NCBI GenBank assembly: GCA_963691705.1
Contig: OY829537.1
Location: 57,202,304-57,266,303 of the forward strand
DNA from: Viola odorata
Lineage: Eukaryota > Streptophyta > Magnoliopsida > Malpighiales > Violaceae
DNA: 64,000 nucleotides
Direction of reading: 5' to 3'
Shown here piece by piece: positions 25,601 through 37,771 of this stretch. Position 1 is the first letter of the stretch. Each line of letters opens with the position of its first letter. Under the pieces are notes generated by a model. The model had not been told where the DNA came from, searched no databases, and worked only from the letters and a program-made list of their open reading frames with translations. The translations under genes were made by a program, and so were the position numbers.

Positions 25601-25794
25601 AGTCGTCTGATAATGTTGTGTCTGGTAATGTCCGCACATGTTGTCTGTTAAGCGTTGTGAAGGGTCACGTCCCCACATCGTGTTTTTAATGCTTTGTCTA
25701 GTCATGTCCGCACAGTCGTCTAATAATGTTGTGTCTGGTAATATCCGCACATGTTGTCGGTTAAGCGTTGTGAAGGGTCATGTCCCCACATCGT
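22657..25794 (+). repeat. 3138-bp higher-order unit in copy A
   Basis: The order of monomers starting with the ATGTTCGCACACTCG unit (22670) repeats from 25795 with an offset of 3138 bp. The second unit is truncated at 27388 by the border of the 9221-bp duplication. Landmarks repeated at this offset include the TACACAGTCCTCTG unit (23212/26350) and TCACCTCCCCACATC (23625/26763). Confidence 0.83.
25083..25760 (+). repeat. 339-bp three-monomer local period
   Basis: Two adjacent three-monomer groups (25083-25421 and 25422-25760) have the same order of GGTAACG, ACACGTCGTC and GCTTTGTCTGGTCATG variants at an offset of 339 bp. The same 339-bp pairing occurs at 37060/37399, 40198/40537, 44314/44653 and 49228/49567. 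Three monomers of 113 bp give 339 bp, the first multiple that is divisible by three. Confidence 0.8.
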
Positions 25795-27388
25795 ATTTTT
25801 AATGCTGCGTCTGGTCATGTTCGCACACTCGTCTGGTAATGTTGTGTCTGGTCATGTCCGCACATGTTGTCTGTTAGGCGTTGTGAAGGGTCACGTCCCC
25901 ACATTGTGTATTTAATGTTGTGTCTGGTCACGTACGCATAGTCGTCTGATAATGTTGTGTCTGGTCACGTCCGCACATGTTGTTTGTTAAGCGTTTTGAG
26001 GGGTCACGTCCGCACATGTTGTCTGTTAAGCGTTTTGAAGGGTCACGTCCCCACATCGTGTTTTTAATGCTGCGTCTAGTCATGTCCGCACAGTCGTCTG
26101 GTAATATTGCGTCTGGTCATGTCCGCACATGTTGTTTGTTAGGCGTTGTGAAGGGTCACGTCCCCACATTGTGTATTTAATGTTGTGTCTGGTCACGTAC
26201 GCATAGTCGTCTGATAATGTTGTGTCTGGTCACGTCCGCACATGTTGTTTGTTAAGCGTTTTGAAGGGTCACGTCCGCACATGTTGTCTGTTAAGCGTTG
26301 TGAAGGGTCACGTCCCCACATCATGTTTTTAATACTGTGTCTAGTCACGTCTACACAGTCCTCTGATAATGTTGTGTCGAGTCACGTCCGCACATGTTAT
26401 TTGTTAAGCGTTGTGAAAGGTGACGTCCCCACATCGTGTTGTTAATGTTGTCTCTGGTCACGTCCTCATATGTCGTCTGGTATTGTTGTGTCTGGTCACG
26501 TCCGCAAATGTCATCTCTTAAGCGTTGTGAACGGTCACGTCCCCACATCGTGTTTTCAATGCTATGTCTAGTCACGTCCGCACAGTCGTCTGATAATGTT
26601 GTGTCTGGTCACTTACGCACATGTTGTCTCTTAAGCGTTGTGCAGGGTCACGCCCTCACATCGTGTTTTTAATGGTGTGTTTTGTCACTTCCGCACATGT
26701 CGTCTGATAATGTTTTGTCTGGTCACGTCCGCACATGTTGTCTGTTAAGCGTTGTGAAGGGTCACCTCCCCACATCATATTTTTAATGTTGTGTCTGGTC
26801 ACGTCTGCACAGTTGTCATATAATGTTGTGTCAGGTCACGTCCACACATGTTGTCTGTTAAGCGTTGTGAAAGGTCACGTCCACACATGTCGTCTGATAA
26901 TGTTGTGTCTGGTCACATCTACACATGTCATCTCTTAAGGATTGTGAAGGGTCACGTCCGCACATTCGTCTGATAATTTTATGCCTGGTCACGTATGCAT
27001 ATGTTTTCTGTTAAGTGTTGTGAAAGGTCACGACCCCACATCGTGTTGTTAATGTTGTGTCTGGTCACGTCCACACATGTCATCTGATAATGGTGTGCCT
27101 GGTCACGTCCGCATATATCGTCTGTTAAGCGTTATGAAGGGTCACGTCCCACATCGTGTTTTTAATATTGTGTCTGGTCACGTCCGCACATGTCATCTCT
27201 TAAGCGTTGTGAAGGGTCACGCCCCCACCTCGTGTTATTAATGTTGTGTCTGGTCACGTCCGCACATGTTGTCTGTTAAGCGTTGTGAAGGGTCACGTGC
27301 CCACATCGTTCTTTTAATGGTGTGTTTGGTCACGTCCGCACAGTCGTCTGATAATGTTGTGTCTGGTCACGCCCGCACATGTTGTCTG
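25795..27388 (+). repeat. 3138-bp higher-order unit in copy A, truncated second copy
   Basis: Matches 22657-24250. Near its end it carries two linked variants, G at 27299 and T at 27310 (GTGCCCACATCGTTC), that neither 24161 nor 39276 has but that block copies at 9447 and 14621 share. Confidence 0.82.
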
Positions 27389-27814
27389 TTAAGCGTTGTG
27401 AAGGGTCACGTCCCCACATCGTGTTTTTAATGCTGCGTCTGGTCATGTCCGCACAGTCGTCTGGTAATGTTGTGTCTGGTCATGTCCGCACATGTCATCT
27501 CTTAAGCGTTGTGAAGGGTCACGCCCCTACCTCGTGTTATTAATGTTGTGTCTGGTCACGTCCGCACATGTTGTCTGTTAAGCATTGTGAAGGGTCACGT
27601 CCCCACATCGTGCTTTTAATGGTGTGTTTGGTCACGTCCGCACAGTCGTCTGATAATGTTGTGTTTGGTCATGCCCGCACATGTTGTCTGTTAAGCGTTG
27701 TGAAGGGTCACGTCCCCACATCAAGTGTTTAATGGTGTGTTTGGTCACGTCCGCACAGTCGTCTGATAATGTTGTCTCTGGTCACGTCCGCACATGTTGT
27801 CTGTTAAGCGTTGT

Positions 27815-30570
27815 GAAGGGTCACGTCTCCACATCGTGTTTTTAATGGTGTGTTTGGTCACGTCCGCACAGACGTCTGATAATGTTTTTTCTGGTCACGC
27901 CCGCGCATGTCATCTTTTAAGCGTTGTGAAGGGTCACGTCCCCACATCGTGTTTTTAATGCTGCGTCTGGTCATGTCCGCACAGTCGTCTGGTAATGTTG
28001 TGTCTGGTCATGTCCGCACATGTTGTCTGTTAGGCGTTGTGAAGGGTCACGTCCCCACATTGTGAATTTAATGTTGTGTCTGGTCACGTACGCATAGTCG
28101 TCTGATAATGTTGTGTCTGGTCACGTCCGCACATGTTGTTTGTTAAGCGTTTTGAAGGGTCACGTCCGCACATGTTGTCTGTTAAGCGTTTTGACGGGTC
28201 ACGTCCCGACATCGTGTTTTTAATGATGTGTCTAGTAACGTCCGCACAGTCGTTTGATAATGTTGTGTCTGGTCACTTCCGTACATGTTGTCTGTTAAGC
28301 GTTGTGAAGGGTCACGTCCCCACATCGTGTTTTTAAATTCTGTGTCTGGTAACGTCCGCACAGTCGTCTGATAATGTTGTGTCTGGTCACTTCCGCACAC
28401 ATCGTCTGTTAAGCGTTGTGAAGGGTCACGTCCCCACATCGTGTTTTTAATGCTTTGTCTGGTCATGTCCGCACAGTCGTCTGCTAATGTTGTGTCTGGT
28501 AATGTCCGCACATGTTGTCTGTTAAGCGTTGTGAAGGGTCATGTCCCCACATCGTGTGTTTAATGCTGCGTCTGGTCATGTCCGCACAGTCGTCTGATAA
28601 TGTTGTGTCTGGTCATGTCCGCACATGTTGTTTGTTAGCCGTTGTGAAGGGTCACGTCCCCACATTGTGTTTTTAATGTTGTGTCTGGTCACGTACGCAT
28701 AGTCGTCTGATAATGTTGTGTCTGGTCACGTCCGCACATATTGTTTGTTAAGCGTTTTGAAGGGTCACGTCCGCACATGTTGTCTGTTAAGCGTTTTGAA
28801 GAGTCACATCCCCACATCGTGTTTTTAATGATGTCTGGTAACGTCCGCACAGTCGTCTAATAATGTTGTGTCTGCTCACTTCGGCACATGTTGTCTGTTA
28901 AGCGTTGTGAAGGGTCACGTCCCCACATCAAGTGTTTAATGGTGTGTTTGGTCACGTCCGCACAGTCGTCTGATAATGTTGTCTCTGGTCACGTCCGCAC
29001 ATGTTGTCTGTTAAGCGTTGTGAAGGGTCACGTCTCCACATCGTGTTTTTAATGGTGTGTTTGGTCACGTCCGCACAGACGTCTGATAATGTTATTTCTG
29101 GTCACGCCCGCGCATGTCATCTTTTAAGCGTTGTGAAGGGTCACGTCCCCACATCGTGTTTTTAATGCTGCGTCTGGTCATGTCCGCACAGTCGTCTGGT
29201 AATGTTGTGTCTGGTCATGTCCGCACATGTTGTCTGTTAGGCGTTGTGAAGGGTAACGTCCCCACATTGTGTATTTAATGTTGTCTCTGGTCACGTACGC
29301 ATAGTCGTCTGATAATGTTGTGTCTGGTCACGTCCGCACATGTTGTTTGTTAAGCATTTTGAAGGGTCACGTCCGCACATGTTGTCTGTTAAGCGTTTTG
29401 AAGGGTCACGTCCCCACATCGTGTTTTTAATGATGTGTCTGGTAATGGCCGCATAGTCGTTTGATAATGTTGTGTCTGGTCACTTCCGCACATGTTGTCT
29501 GTTAAACGTTGTGAAGGGTCACGTCCCCACATCGTGTTTTTAATGCTGTGTCTGGTAACGTCCGCACAGTCGTCTGATAATGTTGTGTCTGGTCACTTCC
29601 GCACACGTCGTCTGTTAAGCGTTGTGAAGGGTCACGTCCCCACATCGTGTTTTTAATGCTTTGTCTGGTCATGTCCGCACAGTCGTCTGATAATGTTGTG
29701 TCTGGTAATGTCCGCACATGTTGTCTGTTAAGCGTTGTGAAGGGTCATGTCCCCACATCGTGTTTTTAATGCTGCGTCTGGTCATGTCCGCACAGACGTC
29801 TGATAATGTTGTGTCTGGTCATGTCCGCACATGTTGTTTGTTAGCCGTTGTGAAGGGTCACGTCCCCACATTGTGTTTTTAATGTTGTGTCTGGTCATGT
29901 CCGCACAGTCGTCTAATAATGTTGTGTCTGCTCAATTCGGCACATGTTGTCTGTTAAGCGTTGTGAAGGGTCACGTCCCCACATCGTATTTTTAATGTTG
30001 TGTCTAGTCACGTCCGCACATGTCATCTCTTAAGCGTTATGAAGGGTCACGTCCCCACCTTGTGTGTTTTAATGTTGTGTCTGGTCACGTCCGCACAGTC
30101 GTCTGATAATGTTGTGTCTGCTCACTTCGGCACATGTTGTCTGTTAAGCGTTGTCAAGGGTCACGTCCCCACATCGTATTTTTAATGTTGTGTCTAGTCA
30201 CGTCCGCACATGTCATCTCTTAAGCGTTATGAAGGGTCACGTCCCCACCTTGTGTGTTTTAATGTTGTGTCTGGTCACGTCCGCACAGTCGTCTGATAAT
30301 GTTGTGTCTGGTCACGTCCGTACATGTTGTCTGTTAAGCGTTGTGAAGGGTCACGTCCCCACATCGTGTTTTTAATGGTGTGTTTGGTCACGTCCGCACA
30401 GTCGTCTGATAAAGTTGTGTCTGGTCACGTTCGCACATGTTGTCTGTTCAGCGTTATGAAGGGTCACGTCCCCACATCGCGTTTTTAATATTGTGTTTGG
30501 TCACGTCCGCACAGTCGTCTGATAATATTGTGTCTGATCACGTCCGCATATGTTTTCTGTTAAGCGTTGT
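27815..30570 (+). repeat. 2756-bp tandem duplication inside copy B, first copy
   Basis: Repeated at 30571-33326 with an offset of 2756 bp. The single counterpart in copy A is about 18594-21349, which shows that this duplication arose after the 9221-bp event. All landmark units occur in both copies, including the two CACCTTGTGTG units 190 bp apart. Confidence 0.87.
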
Positions 30571-33326
30571 GAAGGGTCACGTCTCCACATCGTGTTTTTA
30601 ATGGTGTGTTTGGTCACGTCCGCACAGACGTCTGATAATGTTTTTTCTGGTCACGCCCGCGCATGTCATCTTTTAAGCGTTGTGAAGGGTCACGTCCCCA
30701 CATCGTGTTTTTAATGCTGCGTCTGGTCATGTCCGCACAGTCGTCTGGTAATGTTGTGTCTGGTCATGTCCGCACATGTTGTCTGTTAGGCGTTGTGAAG
30801 GGTCACGTCCCCACATTGTGAATTTAATGTTGTGTCTGGTCACGTACGCATAGTCGTCTGATAATGTTGTGTCTGGTCACGTCCGCACATGTTGTTTGTT
30901 AAGCGTTTTGAAGGGTCACGTCCGCACATGTTGTCTGTTAAGCGTTTTGACGGGTCACGTCCCGACATCGTGTTTTTAATGATGTGTCTAGTAACGTCCG
31001 CACAGTCGTTTGATAATGTTGTGTCTGGTCACTTCCGTACATGTTGTCTGTTAAGCGTTGTGAAGGGTCACGTCCCCACATCGTGTTTTTAAATTCTGTG
31101 TCTGGTAACGTCCGCACAGTCGTCTGATAATGTTGTGTCTGGTCACTTCCGCACACATCGTCTGTTAAGCGTTGTGAAGGGTCACGTCCCCACATCGTGT
31201 TTTTAATGCTTTGTCTGGTCATGTCCGCACAGTCGTCTGCTAATGTTGTGTCTGGTAATGTCCGCACATGTTGTCTGTTAAGCGTTGTGAAGGGTCATGT
31301 CCCCACATCGTGTGTTTAATGCTGCGTCTGGTCATGTCCGCACAGTCGTCTGATAATGTTGTGTCTGGTCATGTCCGCACATGTTGTTTGTTAGCCGTTG
31401 TGAAGGGTCACGTCCCCACATTGTGTTTTTAATGTTGTGTCTGGTCACGTACGCATAGTCGTCTGATAATGTTGTGTCTGGTCACGTCCGCACATATTGT
31501 TTGTTAAGCGTTTTGAAGGGTCACGTCCGCACATGTTGTCTGTTAAGCGTTTTGAAGAGTCACATCCCCACATCGTGTTTTTAATGATGTCTGGTAACGT
31601 CCGCACAGTCGTCTAATAATGTTGTGTCTGCTCACTTCGGCACATGTTGTCTGTTAAGCGTTGTGAAGGGTCACGTCCCCACATCAAGTGTTTAATGGTG
31701 TGTTTGGTCACGTCCGCACAGTCGTCTGATAATGTTGTCTCTGGTCACGTCCGCACATGTTGTCTGTTAAGCGTTGTGAAGGGTCACGTCTCCACATCGT
31801 GTTTTTAATGGTGTGTTTGGTCACGTCCGCACAGACGTCTGATAATGTTATTTCTGGTCACGCCCGCGCATGTCATCTTTTAAGCGTTGTGAAGGGTCAC
31901 GTCCCCACATCGTGTTTTTAATGCTGCGTCTGGTCATGTCCGCACAGTCGTCTGGTAATGTTGTGTCTGGTCATGTCCGCACATGTTGTCTGTTAGGCGT
32001 TGTGAAGGGTAACGTCCCCACATTGTGTATTTAATGTTGTCTCTGGTCACGTACGCATAGTCGTCTGATAATGTTGTGTCTGGTCACGTCCGCACATGTT
32101 GTTTGTTAAGCATTTTGAAGGGTCACGTCCGCACATGTTGTCTGTTAAGCGTTTTGAAGGGTCACGTCCCCACATCGTGTTTTTAATGATGTGTCTGGTA
32201 ATGGCCGCATAGTCGTTTGATAATGTTGTGTCTGGTCACTTCCGCACATGTTGTCTGTTAAACGTTGTGAAGGGTCACGTCCCCACATCGTGTTTTTAAT
32301 GCTGTGTCTGGTAACGTCCGCACAGTCGTCTGATAATGTTGTGTCTGGTCACTTCCGCACACGTCGTCTGTTAAGCGTTGTGAAGGGTCACGTCCCCACA
32401 TCGTGTTTTTAATGCTTTGTCTGGTCATGTCCGCACAGTCGTCTGATAATGTTGTGTCTGGTAATGTCCGCACATGTTGTCTGTTAAGCGTTGTGAAGGG
32501 TCATGTCCCCACATCGTGTTTTTAATGCTGCGTCTGGTCATGTCCGCACAGACGTCTGATAATGTTGTGTCTGGTCATGTCCGCACATGTTGTTTGTTAG
32601 CCGTTGTGAAGGGTCACGTCCCCACATTGTGTTTTTAATGTTGTGTCTGGTCATGTCCGCACAGTCGTCTAATAATGTTGTGTCTGCTCAATTCGGCACA
32701 TGTTGTCTGTTAAGCGTTGTGAAGGGTCACGTCCCCACATCGTATTTTTAATGTTGTGTCTAGTCACGTCCGCACATGTCATCTCTTAAGCGTTATGAAG
32801 GGTCACGTCCCCACCTTGTGTGTTTTAATGTTGTGTCTGGTCACGTCCGCACAGTCGTCTGATAATGTTGTGTCTGCTCACTTCGGCACATGTTGTCTGT
32901 TAAGCGTTGTCAAGGGTCACGTCCCCACATCGTATTTTTAATGTTGTGTCTAGTCACGTCCGCACATGTCATCTCTTAAGCGTTATGAAGGGTCACGTCC
33001 CCACCTTGTGTGTTTTAATGTTGTGTCTGGTCACGTCCGCACAGTCGTCTGATAATGTTGTGTCTGGTCACGTCCGTACATGTTGTCTGTTAAGCGTTGT
33101 GAAGGGTCACGTCCCCACATCGTGTTTTTAATGGTGTGTTTGGTCACGTCCGCACAGTCGTCTGATAAAGTTGTGTCTGGTCACGTTCGCACATGTTGTC
33201 TGTTCAGCGTTATGAAGGGTCACGTCCCCACATCGCGTTTTTAATATTGTGTTTGGTCACGTCCGCACAGTCGTCTGATAATATTGTGTCTGATCACGTC
33301 CGCATATGTTTTCTGTTAAGCGTTGT
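30571..33326 (+). repeat. 2756-bp tandem duplication inside copy B, second copy
   Basis: Repeats 27815-30570. The parents share 28 bases at the junction (30556-30583, from TCTGTTAAGCG to GGGTCACGTC). Left of it the sequence follows the unit with GCATATGTTTTCTG; right of it the unit with GTCTCCACATCG. The normal continuation, GTCCCCACATCATG, reappears at 33337. Confidence 0.87.
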
Positions 33327-34633
33327 GAAGGGTCACGTCCCCACATCATGTTTTTAATACTGTGTCTAGTCACGTCTACACAGTCCTCTGATAATGTTGT
33401 GTCGAGTCACGTCCGCACATGTTATTTGTTAAGCGTTGTGAAAGGTGACGTCCCCACATCGTGTTGTTAATGTTGTCTCTGGTCACGTCCTCATATGTCG
33501 TCTGGTATTGTTGTGTCTGGTCACGCCCGCGCATGTCATCTTTTAAGCGTTGTTAAGGGTCACGTCCCCACATCGTGTTTTTAATGCTGCGTCTAGTCAT
33601 GTTCGCACACTCGTCTGGTAATGTTGTGTCTGGTCATGTCCGCACATGTTGTCTGTTAGGCGTTGTGAAGGGTCACGTCCCCACATTGTGTATTTAATGT
33701 TGTGTCTGGTCACGTACGCATAGTCGTCTGATAATGTTGTGTCTGGTCACGTACGCATAGTCGTCTGATAATGTTGTGTCTGGTCACGTCTGCACAGTTG
33801 TCATATAATGTTGTGTCAGGTCACGTCCGCACATGTTGTCTGTTATGCGTTGTGAAAGGTCACGTCCACACATGTCGTCTGATAATATTGTGTCTGGTCA
33901 CATCTACACATGTCATCTCTTAAGGATTGTGAAGGGTCACGTCCGCACATTCGTCTGATAATTTTATGCCTGGTCACGTATGCATATGTTTTCTGTTAAG
34001 TGTTGTGAAAGGTCACGACCCCACATCGTGTTGTTAATGTTGTGTCTGGTCACGTCCACACATGTCATCTGATAATGGTGTGCCTGGTCACGTCCGCATA
34101 TATCGTCTGTTAAGCGTTATGAAGGGTCACGTCCCACATCGTGTTTTTAATATTGTGTCTGGTCACGTCCGCACATGTCATCTCTTAAGCGTTGTGAAGG
34201 GTCACGCCCCCACCTCGTGTTATTAATGTTGTGTCTGGTCACGTCCGCACATGTTGTCTGTTAAGCGTTGTGAAGGGTCACGTCCCCACATCGTGCTTTT
34301 AATGGTGTGTTTGGTCACGTCCGCACAGTCGTCTGATAATGTTGTGTCTGGTCACGCCCGCACATGTTGTCTGTTAAGCGTTGTGAAGGGTCACGTCCCC
34401 ACATCAAGTGTTTAATGGTGTGTTTGGTCACGTCCGCACAGTCGTCTGATAATGTTGTCTCTGGTCACGTCCGCACATGTTGTCTGTTAAGCGTTGTGAA
34501 GGGTCAGATCTCCACATCGTGTTTTTAATGGGGTGTTTGGTCACGTCCGCACAGACGTCTGATAATGTTATTTCTGGTCACGCCCGCGCATGTCATCTTT
34601 TAAGCGTTGTTAAGGGTCACGTCCCCACATCGT

Positions 34634-37600
34634 GTTTTTAATGCTGCGTCTGGTCATGTTCGCACACTCGTCTGGTAATGTTGTGTCTGGTCATGTCCGC
34701 ACATGTTGTCTGTTAGGCGTTGTGAAGGGTCACGTCCCCACATTGTGTATTTAATGTTGTGTCTGGTCACGTACGCATAGTCGTCTGATAATGTTGTGTC
34801 TGGTCACGTCCGCACATGTTGTTTGTTAAGCGTTTTGAGGGGTCACGTCCGCACATGTTGTCTGTTAAGCGTTTTGAAGGGTCACGTCCCCACATCGTGT
34901 TTTTAATGCTGCGTCTAGTCATGTCCGCACAGTCGTCTGGTAATGTTGCGTCTGGTCATGTCCGCACATGTTGTCTGTTAGGCGTTGTGAAGGGTCACGT
35001 CCCCACATTGTGTATTTAATGTTGTGTCTGGTCACGTACGCATAGTCGTCTGATAATGTTGTGTCTGGTCACGTCCGCACATGTTGTTTGTTAAGCGTTT
35101 TGAAGGGTCACGTCCGCACATGTTGTCTGTTAAGCGTTGTGAAGGGTCACGTCCCCACATCATGTTTTTAATACTGTGTCTAGTCACGTCTACACAGTCC
35201 TCTGATAATGTTGTGTCGAGTCACGTCCGCACATGTTATTTGTTAAGCGTTGTGAAAGGTGACGTCCCCACATCGTGTTGTTAATGTTGTCTCTGGTCAC
35301 GTCCTCATATGTCGTCTGGTATTGTTGTGTCTGGTCACGTCCGCAAATGTCATCTCTTAAGCGTTGTGAACGGTCACGTCCCCACATTGTGTTTTCAATG
35401 CTATGTCTAGTCACGTCCGCACAGTCGTCTGATAATGTTGTGTCTGGTCACTTACGCACATGTTGTCTGTTAAGCGTTGTGCAGGGTCACGCCCTCACAT
35501 CGTGTTTTTAATGGTGTGTTTTGTCACTTCCGCACATGTCGTCTGATAATGTTTTGTCTGGTCACGTCCGCACATGTTGTCTGTTAAGCGTTGTGAAGGG
35601 TCACCTCCCCACATCATATTTTTAATGTTGTGTCTGGTCACGTCTGCACAGTTGTCATATAATGTTGTGTCAGGTCACGTCCGCACATGTTGTCTGTTAA
35701 GCGTTGTGAAAGGTCACGTCCACACATGTCGTATGATAATGTTGTGTCTGGTCACATCTACACATGTCATCTCTTAAGGATTGTGAAGGGTCACGTCCGC
35801 ACATTCGTCTGATAATTTTATGCCTGGTCACGTATGCATATGTTTTCTGTTAAGTGTTGTGAAAGGTCACGACCCCACATCGTGTTGTTAATGTTGTGTC
35901 TGGTCACGTCCACACATGTCATCTGATAATGGTGTGCCTGGTCACGTCCGCATATATCGTCTGTTAAGCGTTATGAAGGGTCACGTCCCACATCGTGTTT
36001 TTAATATTGTGTCTGGTCACGTCCGCACATGTCATCTCTTAAGCGTTGTGAAGGGTCACGCCCCCACCTCGTGTTATTAATGTTGTGTCTGGTCACGTCC
36101 GCACATGTTGTCTGTTAAGCGTTGTGAAGGGTCACGTCCCCACATCGTGCTTTTAATGGTGTGTTTGGTCACGTCCGCACAGTCGTCTGATAATGTTGTG
36201 TCTGGTCACGCCCGCACATGTTGTCTGTTAAGCGTTGTGAAGGGTCACGTCCCCACATCAAGTGTTTAATGGTGTGTTTGGTCACGTCCGCACAGTCGTC
36301 TGATAATGTTGTCTCTGGTCACGTCCGCACATGTTGTCTGTTAAGCGTTGTGAAGGGTCACATCTCCACATCGTGTTTTTAATGGTGTGTTTGGTCACGT
36401 CCGCACAGACGTCTGATAATGTTATTTCTGGTCACGCCCGCGCATATCATCTTTTAAGCGTTGTTAAGGGTCACGTCCCCACATCGTGTTTTTAATGCTG
36501 CGTCTGGTCATGTCCGCACACTCGTCTGGTAATGTTGTGTCTGGTCATGTCCGCACATGTTGTCTGTTAGGCGTTGTGAAGGGTCACGTCCCCACATTGT
36601 GTATTTAATGTTGTGTCTGGTCACGTACGCATAGTCGTCTGATAATGTTGTGTCTGGTCACGTCCGCACTTGTTGTTTGTTAAGCGTTTTGAAGGGTCAC
36701 GTCCGCACATGTTGTCTGTTAAGCGTTTTGAAGGGTCACGTCCCCACATCGTGTTTTTAATGCTGCGTCTAGTCATGTCCGCACAGTCGTCTGGTAATGT
36801 TGTGTCTGGTCATGTCCGCACATGTTGTCTGTTAGGCGTTGTGAAGGGCCACGTCCCCACATTGTGTATTTAATGTTGTGTCTGGTCACGTCCGCACATG
36901 TTGTTTGTTAAGCGTTTTGAAGGGTCACGTCCGCACATGTTGTCTGTTAAGCATTTTGAAGGGTCACGTCCCCACATCGTGTTTTTAATGCTGTGTCTGG
37001 TAACGTCCGCACAGTCGTTTGATAATGTTATGTCTGGTCACATCCGCACATGTTGTCTGTTAAGCGTTGTGAAGGGTCACGTCCCCACATCGTGTTTTTA
37101 ATGCTGTGTCTGGTAACGTCCGCACAGTCGTCTGATAATGTTGTGTCTGGTCACTTCCGCACACGTCGTCTGTTAAGCGTTGTGAAGGGTCACGTCCCCA
37201 CATCGTGTTTTTAATGCTTTGTCTGGTCATGTCCGCACAGTCGTCTGATAATGTTGTGTCTGGTAATGTCCGCACATGTTGTCTGTTAAGCGTTGTGAAG
37301 GGTCATGTCCCCACATCGTGTTTTTAATGCTGCGTCTGGTCATGTCCGCACAGTCGTCTGAAAATGTTGTGTCTGGTAATGTCCGCACATGTTGTTTGTT
37401 AGCCGTTGTGAAGGGTCACGTCCCCACATCGTGTTTTTAATGCTGTGTCTGGTAACGTCCGCACAGTCATCTGATAATGTTGTGTCTGGTCACTTCCGCA
37501 CACGTCGTCTGTTAAGCGTTGTGAAGGGTCACGTCCCCACATCGTGTTTTTAATGCTTTGTCTGGTCATGTCCGCACAGTCGTCTGATAATGTTGTGTCT

Positions 37601-37771
37601 GGTAATGTCCGCACATGTTGTCTGTTAAGCGTTGTGAAGGGTCACGTCCCCACATCGTGTTTTTAATGCTTTGTCTAGTCATGTCCGCACAGTCGTCTAA
37701 TAATGTTGTGTCTGGTAATATCCGCACATGTTGTCGGTTAAGCGTTGTGAAGGGTCATGTCCCCACATCGT
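34634..37771 (+). repeat. 3138-bp higher-order unit in copy B, first copy
   Basis: Counterpart of 22657-25794 at an offset of 11977 bp. It is followed by a second, nearly complete unit from 37772, so here the 3138-bp period is seen in full. Confidence 0.82.

Larger units (their letters stand above)
18168..27388 (+). repeat. 9221-bp tandem duplication, copy A
   Basis: Matches 27389-30583 at an offset of 9221 bp, and then 33340 onward at 11977 bp because copy B carries an inserted 2756-bp duplication. Diagnostic shared variants include ACGCCCCTACCTCG at 18300/27521, the ATGTTTTTTCTGG monomer near 18660/27881, TTTTTAAATTCTG near 19110/28331 and AATGGGGTGTTTGG near 22552/34529. The left limit is set by TTTTAAGCG at 18167 against TGTTAAGCG at 27388. 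Confidence 0.87.
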
